Source of the DNA: Hepsetus odoe
Lineage: Eukaryota; Chordata; Actinopteri; Characiformes; Hepsetidae
NCBI GenBank assembly: GCA_017165825.1
Contig: CM029369.1
Span: 3,733,985 to 3,797,984, forward strand
DNA length: 64,000 nucleotides
Direction of reading: 5' to 3'
The translations under genes and the position numbers were made by a program. The notes beneath the pieces were generated by a model. That model was not told the origin of the DNA. It made no database searches and worked only from the letters and a program-made list of their open reading frames with translations. Positions 45,301 through 56,100 of the stretch are shown piece after piece. Each line of letters starts with the position of its first letter. Within the stretch, counting starts at the first letter, position 1.

Positions 45301-48300
45301 ATGGATTGATGGATTAATGGATGGATTGTTGAATAGATTGATGAACTGATGGAAGGATTGGTGGATGGATTGATTAATTGTTCTCAATCTATTATAGGTG
45401 GACGCTCCCCAAACTCATTCTGGCTTCATAGTGGCAGTTTCTTTGGAAGAATACAATCACATTTCCTTATCTCCTCTGCACTCTCCGTTACATGAACTAG
45501 CTCAATTCCATCAGTGACTCCTGGTTTAATTGAAGTGAAATGTGGGATTGTTAAACCCATGAGCTCCGCCCATGCCTAAGGCTTCTGCATTACTGTGTTG
45601 AGATGAGATGACTGTGCAAATGATCAGTTAAAGGCAGTTTTCATTCACAACTGTGTGCACTAATGTGAGTGTTCCAGGATTGGAAGGTTGCGGGTTTGAA
45701 TCCCAGACCAGTAGTTTGCCCTGAGGTACCCTTGAGTAAGGTATTGTCCCCATCACTGCTCCCTGGGTGCTGGAAATGGCTGCCCACTGCTGCACAGTGT
45801 GTGTGGGTGAAATGCAGAAAAGTATTTCATTGTGGTTCACTGTGTGCTTTGTCTTCACAATGACAATCACTTTTTCTTCTTCTCTAAACTTTCCTGGAAG
45901 AAAGCATCAAAATGACATTAAGCCAGACTCAGGGAAGTGATTTTCACCACTGCTGTCCTAAACTGCTCCTGGCATTCAGCTGTTCATGATGAACCCCCCT
46001 TACTATAGAGACACACTTCTATACACTGTAACTGCTGATTTGCTGCAGTTTACAAAATGACAGTTTTGAGCTATAGTCATAATGAACTGAGGGAACAGTT
46101 ACTAGATTTCCATTACAGTTCTCCAGATCTTCCTGAAGGACAGTTTTGTTATCTCTCATTTTCAGTCCAGTCTCTGTACCTGAGCAGTTCTCCAGATCTT
46201 CCTGAAGGACAGTGTTGTTGTCTCTCATTTTCAGTGCAGTCTCTGTACCTGAGCAGTTGTCCAGATCTTCCTGAAGGACAGTGTTGTTGTCTCTCATTTT
46301 CAGTGCAGTCTCTGTACCTGAGCAGTTGTCCAGATCTTCCTGAAGGACAGTGTTTTTGCCAGCAATAGTCATAATACACGCCTTTAAAATTGTATAAAAT
46401 GATCAGTATTTTGGGGTGTTTACCTTGTTGGAGACCTTGCCTGTTTACCTCTAGTCTAAAACCTTTTTCTGTGCAGGAATGGGGTGCATTGGCTGAGCAG
46501 CTACTCCAGCAGGCTTCTGAGCTGCAGTCCTCCTCGGCAGTCTCATCAAAACTTGAGGCGGTGTTGGAGAAGAGTCAGAACCTGCGTGCCTCAAACGAGC
46601 ATTTCTGGAACCTGCTGATGAGCCGGCGGGGATGCTTACAAGAGAGCAATGAATTCTTCAGCAGTACTAACAAGGTATGCAAGGACACAAAACATGGCTT
46701 TAGCTGATGCCTCGGTCACATGGAATCCACCATGCATGGAGAGTTAGGGGTGGAGAGGCAGTTAGTGGAGGAGAGAAATGTTCATTTAATCTCTTTCACA
46801 CCTCCAATATTGATCATTGATCATTTTTACTCTGAAGCTGCTCTTTAAGTGTCTAATATGATCTGAACAGTTACTAAACTTCCATTACAGTTCTCCAGAT
46901 CTTCCTGAAAGACAGTGTTGTTGTCTCTCATTTTCAGTCCAGTCTCTGTACCTGAGCAGTTCTCCAGATCTTCCTGAAAGACAGTGTTGTTGTCTCTCAT
47001 TTTCAGTCCAGTCTCTGTACCTGAGCAGTTCTCCAGATCTTCCTGAAGGACAGTGTTGTTGTCTCTCATTTTCAGTCCAGTCTCTGTACCTGAGCAGTTC
47101 TCCAGATCTTCCTGAAGGACAGTGTTGTTGTCTCTCATGTTCAGTCCAGTCTCTGTACCTGAGCAGTTCTCCAGATCTTCCTGAAGGACAGTGTTGTTGT
47201 CTCTCATGTTCAGTCCAGTCTCTGTACCTGAGCAGTTTGATAGTTCTGTGTTGGTTAATCCACACAGTGATCTACATCTGAACCTCCAATCAGAACAAAG
47301 CGTCTCACTTAAAACATGAAGCAGTGAAGGTGCAGATGATTCCAGATGATCAGGTGATTCATTTACTGCTGATGATAAGTGGTTGGAACCCCTTTATCTA
47401 GAACCTTTAATCGACTCAAAATGACAAAGATATGATCCAAAATCATGTTTGATTAACATGCTGATCCCATTTCAGAATGCAAAGAAATAAGGGGCTCAAG
47501 ACTTCTGCACTGAGGGAAATAGATGAGTTTCATGCTTTTAGTGCGAGTACTTTAAATACGTCAGCTCAAGTGAATGTTTATTATAGTGAGTGCTTATTAT
47601 ATAAGAATTAGGATTTGTGTGCAAGTGAAAAGCAACAGACATTAGTAGTCCACTGGTGTTTGCATTGGGACACTGCCCTCTAGTGAATTGAGGGACGATT
47701 TCATGTCTTCACATTGACGTCTGAGAAAAGCACTTATTTTGGGGCCTGTCTTCAGTCAGGAACATTTGTTTCATCCCACATGCTTTCCTTTCATTCTTTT
47801 AACTTGTGTTGTGCTAAATCTAACAGCATCCCTCCGCTTAAAAGATAACCAAGGTCTTTCTTCCAGCACTTTGATATTTTCCTTCCAACATCATCGCTTC
47901 AGAACCCATTTGATAGCAGACATTGTCGCTCAGCAGGACGCTGCTTTGTTGATTTTCTGTCAGTCACTGAGAAATTAATCACTGAAGCAATGAGTGCGTC
48001 CTATATAGGCTGCTCTTTGTGCTTTCCAGGCATTTGAAGTTCTGGCAGCCATTGAGAAGAACATAAAGAGTCTGAAGACTCAGTCTATGCCTTTTCCTGA
48101 GCTGGCGAAGAAGCACGAGGAGCTGCACCGCAGTATCAAAGACGCAGCTACCGATCCGCTTCACAGAGGCCAGATCATCCTTCAGAAGCTTGACCCGCTG
48201 AGGTGAGACGCCCATGAGATGGTCCAGCACTTTGAGTAGAGTCGACCGAGTGAAGGTCTCAAAATCCACTGTTCTTCAAAGTTTGGAACTGGTTTTAATA

Positions 48301-50068
48301 GTAAAAAGTCCTTTTTGCTGCAGGTCTACCAACCCCTGATCCTCCACAACTTTAGGTTCAAAACAAAAAGCTGTAAAACTTCAGGAAAGTTCAGATTCGA
48401 AAGGAACATTGGAGATAGTATGAGAATGATGATTCATTCTAATGAGAATCAGGTCCAGAATAGAATTCTAATAAAATTCATTCTATCGAATACATTCTAA
48501 ACGAAGTTCTAAGGATAATTAGCAGAACGAATGTTTAATACATTTAAAGATCAGGTGGAAGTTTGAAGAAAATTAACAATCAAAATGAAGTTCTACATCC
48601 AGAATGAATTTCTAATAAAGCTATCATACAGTCGAATGTTAGAAAAGAATATTTAGAAAGAATTTCTAATAAAATTAATTAAAAAAAATGTTCTTCCTGT
48701 AAGAGTAGTAACTAGAAATAATCTAGAAAAATATTCCTACCATATCAGACCATTTAAAAAAAGTCATTGATGATTACAGAACCCTTTTTGATGCTTTATG
48801 GAACCAGTGATATTTTGTGCGAAGTGAGTGAGCAGTCTTTACAGAAACAATTTGTCCAAAAAGTTTTGCTATCACAGAGGCTCCTCGTTTCAGAACATCA
48901 AGCGCTGCTCGCCTGGAACCTCCGTCCTCAAGAGAAGAGTGTACGTCGCTCTGGAGAAGAGCATCTGCTGAATGCAGTAAATGTACATAAAGGGCCATTT
49001 AATCTCACCTGGAATCACTTCTGCTTTCAGAGGGTTCTTTGATGGTTCTCCCACAGTACCCTTGGCTTTGAAGAACCCTTTTGAAAGATGTAGTTTGTAA
49101 CACCTACTGCTTCCATGCCTCTGCTGTACAACCAGCTTGGCACGGTCTGAAGGAGGATCTGCACTGCATCCGTGTCTTCACCGACTTTTTCTTTTGCAGT
49201 GCCCAAGTCGGAGGGGTGCAAAGGATGCTGGGATACCTCCGAGAGCGGGCGGCCGGGCTGAGCCAGCAGTGTCAGGCCTACAGGGAGCTGGCGGGGAAGA
49301 GGCAGCAACTGCTGAGCTCATTCGATGACCTGGAGGACAAGGTATGGGAGAAGAAAAAAAGAATGCACCTTTAAGTTCTGCTTCTTCTACAGAAAAACAT
49401 ACAGTAGTGTGGAAATCCTTCATGTAGACTGATCCAGGTTCAGTTTTAAACCTATGATTTAATATGCACATACAACCTCCCATATCAGTGGAGATCAGTA
49501 CGTCGACGCCTAAAGAATAAAGAACTGTGCGGCTCATCCGTTAGAGCCTGATGTTACGATGCATTGCTGTTCATCAGGATATTGAATCACTGAATCCCAA
49601 TCCCTCATTTAGATCACAGCCGGTTGTTTTACAGTAAAGGGATTAAAACAATTAAAGATAAGTTAGTAATAACAGGGGTGTAGTTTAAACAGGCAAATCA
49701 AGTCCAGGCAAGTCAGTTTTATTTATAAAAGCGCTTTTTACATCTGCTGTGTCACAAAGCAGATTTACAGAATCCGTACACCGGAAATAAAGAAGGAAAA
49801 GAAAGAGAAAGAGAAAAAAAGTGTCGTTAAAAATAAGCTTTTCTATTAATAAACAAATACATTATTATTGAAATAATAAGATAAATGAAGATTCAACTTA
49901 AAAATAGACGGGTGAATGTAATAAATCATTTCAAGTAGTATTAAGAAGAATAACAATGATAAAGAAATAATATAGAAAAAAAATTAGAGACATAAAAAGC
50001 TGAACTACAGTCAGCTACAACTGAAATAAACAAATATGGAAAAAAAAAATATATATATATATTTTAAT

Positions 50069-50111
<43 letters not shown>

Positions 50112-53100
50112 CACACACACATACACGCACAACTACACAATGTTCTTGATGCCCTTAACGCACTTGCTTTAATAGCAGAGATTTAATCAGGCAGTCATTT
50201 TTTCATAAGAGGCAGAGAATTTACTGCAGCTCACTTTATGGATGCTCTACTTTCTGCAGTTTATTCGTCCTTTCACTTTCTCTGTAGCTTCCCTGAGGTT
50301 AAGTATGGCTTCCCAAAGGTGTTCCGCCACACTAATGTCTTTTTGTGAAGGTCATTTTGAACGATGACATATATTCAGCCTTGGACAAATTTTAACGGCA
50401 GCCTTTCAATCTGGGATAAAAAAAGATCATTGCGCTTTTGTGAGCTGGAGTTACTTCATAAAACCTCCGAATAAAATGTTCACTGGGATTTTTTTCTTGC
50501 ATTAAGACCTGGATAAATGATCCTACTTTATCTGCGTTTGAAAAGGGAGGCCAGTTTTCAATAAGCGGGCTCGGTGATTGATGAAGGCTGGCTCGGAAAC
50601 GGTAGTATTTTCCAAGCGCTGTGTCTAATGACTAACGGGTGCCAGTAATTTTGCACATGGCATTTTTAAGTCTGAACAAAAAGGTTGTTTTTTTTTTCTT
50701 CCCTTTCATATTGCTTTCCTGTAGCTGCGCTGTATCCAAGTAAAAAGTGTGGGGGCCAAAATCTTTAGCTTATTTGAGTTTATTCAACAGTGCCAGTATC
50801 TTCTGAAATAAACTGACTGGTGCCAGTAACTCCGAGTGCCAGTGCGTTTGGCCCAGGCTGTGGCAGTGATTGTATTACAGGAAAACCTGTAAAGGGGCGC
50901 TCTGGGGAAGCTGTATCTTGGCGTACACTCGCTGAACTTTTGTTTCTGTGGTTTTCCTCCTGCCCCAGATCAGCGGCTGGATTCGGAGCAGTAATGGTGT
51001 CCTGTCCAGCAGCACACAGCCTGGTTCCTCTCCCTCTGAGGCCCAGGACACGCTCAACAAACACCTGGAGCTCTCCACACACATGCAGGTGAGCCCAAGT
51101 CCATAAACACACCTGTACGGCCTTCTGAGTCCATTCGTCTCTCTTACAGCAAGAGATGAGTGACAAAACGTCTGTCCCGAACTTGCGGGAGGTGGTTGTA
51201 GGCAAGCCTTATACACTCTGTGTCGTCTGGGCTGTTAATAACAGGACAAATGTCTTTAAAGGCAGAGGTGGCCTAGTGGTTAGGGAGTTGTCCCCAGGAT
51301 CAGAAGGTTGTGGGTTCAAATACCAGACCAGTAGGTTGCCCTGGGGTACCCTTGAGCATGGTACTATCCCCATTACTGCTCCCCGGACGCTTTCTATAGC
51401 TGCCCTCTGCCCCCTGTGTGTGTGTGTGAATGGGTTAAATGCAGAGGTGTGATTTGGTTGTGTCTCACTGTGTGCTGTGCACAATGACAGGAATAGTCAC
51501 TTTCACTTCACCCTTTTTGAATGGGCACCGATTAACCAGAAATGCAAAACAAGTCCAATCAAGGTTTGATCAAGATGTTCAGGACATATTGAGGACTATT
51601 TCAGAACCTGGTGTAGAAAAACAAGTTATTGCAAAAAACAACCAATTTCAAAGAACGTAAATACATTAAGATGGGGATCCGGGAGCATAAACAGTGACAT
51701 ATATTTATATTTACACATTTAACAGATGCTCTAATCCAGAGCGCCTTACGTCTTCTAGTTACAGAGGTGGTCCCCTTGTAGTGATGGTGGTCTAGTGGTA
51801 GGTTAGTCACCTATGGATTTATGGACTAAGTGGTCACAGGTTCAAATTCTACCTCCAGCACTTCCACCATTGGGTTCTTGAGCAAAACCCTTAACCCTGA
51901 CTTGCTCCAGGGGAGACTGTCCCTGTTATCAGGACTTGGAAGTCCCTCTGGATAAGAGCATCTACTAAATGGCGTAAATGTAAATGTGGTAGTGCTGGAA
52001 GTGGGGTTTGCTGCCAGTCCTCCAACATGCAGATATGCACATATAGATATAATATATAAAACTTTCTGCACTATTTATACTATTCTTTCAACTTCTGGTT
52101 AGAAGTGTCCTCAAACTGTATACAAAGCTGATTGTAATCTAATCTAATCTAAAGTTCTCATATCTGTTGCTGATTGGACAGGCAGAGGTGGGATCAGTAA
52201 ATCAGAGTTCCCACTTTTTGGAGGTGAAGTGGAGAGAGGTCAGCATCCTGACAGCCTAGTACAGCCTATGTTACATTTACAGATTGAACCCAGTGCTGTA
52301 AGCACATGTCTCCACACCCCGGCTGGCGTTTCCTGCTTTACCAGCAGGCCAGGCTGTTTTTAATTGATGGTTGGGGGTTTTAACCAGTAAAATAGGAGCT
52401 GAGGTGCGTTACTGTTTCTCACAGAGCATTGTGAAGGAGTCGGAGACTGCTGAAGGATTGCTAGATGAAGTGAGGGAGCTGGAGTGCTCTGAGGCCTTGG
52501 AGCTTTCAAACAGGGCCTCCTTACTGAAAGAGCAGCTGCAGAACCTTCAGAGGAACATCTCAGCACGGCTGGAGACCCTCAGGCCCTATGTCACCTTCTT
52601 ACACTCCGCAGAAGAGGTATGCATGTCTTCTTGTGTCACGGTTGTAAGAAAACTTAATTTTGTGAAAGAATGTGGATGTATTCCAGTGTTTCTAGAACAA
52701 TGTTGGGGGAATGAGGGATTTTCGTTCATTGTTTCTTTTTAGTTTAGGCTAATTACACTCACTAACTAAAACTGCACCAATCAGAAGAGAGCAACTTCCT
52801 TTGGGAGCAGTAAAGCAGCTCTGATTCTGATGCCAATGGAGCAACGGTGGTCTAGAGTTTAGGGACGAGGCCCCAGGATTGGAAGGTTGTAGGTTCAAAT
52901 CCCTGACCAGTAGGTTGCCCTGAGGTGCTTATGAGCAAGGTACCATCCCCATCACTGCTCCCCAGGTGCTGGATATGGCTGCCTGAGAGGGTGCATCAAC
53001 ACTGGGAGGGTGAAGCATAGCATTCATAAAGGAATTTTTTTCTAAATGTTTATGGACATGCACCCAATGCTGTGATAATGTAGGACTCAGATGATGAAGT

Positions 53101-56100
53101 TTGCTCCTTGCTCTATGATTGTGACATAGATTTATTCACATTTTCTCCCTGAAGGTCGAGGAGCAGGTTAGGATGTTGCTGGACTGCTATAAGAACAGCC
53201 CGGAGACGGAAGAGGAGAATGAAGAAGCAGGTGCGAATATGAAGGAGGTCATGGATGCACAATGGCAATCGTTTTTAAAGAGGTTCCTCACCCTGCAGGA
53301 TCAGGGGAACAACTTCATCAACTCAGCTAACATGGTCAGTTTGGTGGTCCTGTTCCGGAAATAGCACCATTTTACGAATTGTTCATTTTCCAAGATGGCT
53401 CTTACCATTTTTGATAAAGGGTCTCTGAGTCACTAAGTTGATTCTGGTTGGATGCAGGTGAGCGAGAGCCTGAGTCTGAATGTAAAAGCAGCGATGAGTG
53501 TGGTGGAAAAGACCGTGGAGAGTCTGAGCAGGAAAAAAGCAGAACTCTCAGAGGTCTGGACATCCTGGCAACTTCACTACAGTCAGATGAAGTCTGTGAA
53601 GAAGCAGTGGAAAAAATTCAAAGATCAGCTTAAAAAAGTAAGGAGATATTTGATATCAACAGGTTCGGATCGTTCCGCTTGTTACGAGAACGCACTAAGG
53701 TCATAATCAGAAATAGAAACTTATACATAACATAATCAGAAACATCGATCAGACAGACGTTCTCCACCAATGAAGAAAAAACCTGTATACTTGGTGGGGA
53801 ACCTTGATGATGAGACGGTTTTTGAGTGGATTGTGTGATGTTTTTCTGAAGGTTGTGCAGGAGTTGAAGTCTCTGGAGGGGGTTCTTAGTCCAGCTTCTA
53901 AAGTTGACCTGGGAAGTGATCTCCAGACAGTGTCAAAGCTGCAGGAGAGCTTCAGCTCCATCAAGCCTCAGTTCCTGGTGAGAGCAGCCCTGCTTTCTGT
54001 CTACTTTTCCTTTAGTGTGTTCACATAAAGGGGAGAATTATGGGCGCTCTTGGATAAGAGAAGTTTAAAGATGGATTAGGAAGAACGGTTGATGATGAAT
54101 AACGTGTCCTGAGCTCTGTAGACCATCTAACTGTAATCTTAAAGAAGGATTTTTCTCATATTTTCTGACCTGATGAAAAGCTGCACAAGGTTTCTCTGTG
54201 ATTCTCCAGTTATTTATTCATGTTGACTCCATAATATCAGCACAGCCCACAGTCGTGACTCCTTCCGTTCTCATTCAGTCGAAGAGGATATGGAACCTTG
54301 TTATTGTCCTACATAAAGTCCTTTACGTTTGCCTTTGTGTTTTCCACTTTTGTCCCAGCAACTGAATGCAGAGGTGGAATTCCTGGTGAAGACGTCGGAG
54401 CTGCTGGCACTGAAAGGAATCCCAGTGAAAGAGAAAAACGACAGAGTCAGCGAGCTCCTCCTGGTGCACCAGCGTGTGAGGGATAAAATCCGCGAGTACG
54501 AAACCGCTCTCAGCATGGCCGTCAAATTCCATCAGCTTTATCGAGAGGTAATGTCACGCTCATCGATCTCCTGTGGCTTTTCCATTTGTGTCCACTAACA
54601 GAGGCATTAATATATAATACTCTTTACAAAAGGTGGCGGCAGCCCGACTGAAGCACCTATTAGAGTCTCAGACAGGTTTATTGATTTCAATGTAAAATTA
54701 TGAAAAAACATATCAGTCCGACATCCAGACAAATCAGTCTGCAGTGGTGCATCGATTCAAGAAGAAGATGTGATGATTAACAAAGACTTCATCCATAAAT
54801 TGAAAGTGATCTGTTAAAAACAAAACAGATAAAAATGCAGTGTCGCTACACCAGAAATAAAGTAGAAGTCATTTTATTCATATGCACGAGTTTCGGGCAA
54901 GCATACAAGGCTTCATTTGAAGATTTCACTTCATTTGTTTCATTTTTAGGAATAAGGCCTCAGTTTAAGTGAATATTAAACTGTCTAAGATGTATAACTA
55001 TAAGGCCAGGTTCTCTTTTTGGTCATCAGCAGTAAAGTATAAGTTCAAAGTGAGATGAAAGGATGCTTTTCCTTTGATCACGGTGTAACATAACATGAAA
55101 CAAAGTGCAGAATTAACACAACAAAAGATGCAGCAGGTGAAGACGCTGACGACACAGTAAACAGCGTTGCAGTGACTTTATTTGGTAGTTTTTGTTTTAT
55201 AACGGAGAAATGTTTGTATTTGTGCCTCAGCATGAATAAAGTGCTGGAGTTCGATGCATGTTTTTGGTTTCTGATTCATGATATTGCACAGAAGTAGGAA
55301 TTTAGAGCACTTTCTGCAATAAAAGCAGCAAAGCTGCATAAGCTGTGGTTATCCCAGACCAGCACGTCGCCCTGAGGTACCCTTGAGTAAGGTACCGTCC
55401 ACATCACTGAGATGTTGGATATGGCTGGGTTATATACAGAGGATGCGTGTCATTGTGGGTCACTTTCACTTGAATAGGATATTTCAGTTTTTTCCAAAAT
55501 GGCCACATTTTTGCGGATGTTACGTAAACCGAAAGTAACTATTTGACATTGCACAGCACACAGTGACCCATGATGAGGATGGTACCTTTTTCAAGGGTAC
55601 TTCAGGGTAGCCTACTGGTCTGGGACCCAAAAACCCACAGCCTTCCAATCCTAGGGCCTGTTCCCAAAACTCGAGGCCACCGCTGCCCCAGAAACTTGTC
55701 GATGAAGGTGGGATATTAATAAATATAACATGATGCAGTGCACAGGAGGGGGTGAAACGACCCAGTTCTGATGGCTTATGGGATGAAGCTGTTACACAGT
55801 CTGGAACTGGAGCGGATGCTTAGAACTATAGAAGACAGATAAGTGAGTTAGAATGAATAATGGAGTCTACAGTTTTACTGATTTCCTGACCTTTTACACA
55901 TATCTAAGGGAAAACTGTGAACGTGAAATGCTTTTCTGAACTGAAAGACATGATAGTGTGGCCTGGCATTGTTCTCACTAAACATGGACTAAAGAACAGA
56001 CCAGACTGAGGCTTCAGTGCTATAAAAGTAGACCAACCAGGATCAACCTCTGCACTAGAGAAGCAAACTGGCTACTTTTAGGGCAAGGGGAGATGTTTCT

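Noticed and set aside
46116..47232. CRISPR-like array
   Set aside because: Units are head-to-tail with no distinct spacers, in a vertebrate intron.
46019..47265. Repeat-protein genes with 23-residue units on both strands
   Set aside because: The 69-bp minisatellite is a multiple of three and lacks stops on both strands by chance. It lies in introns and in a dispersed element.
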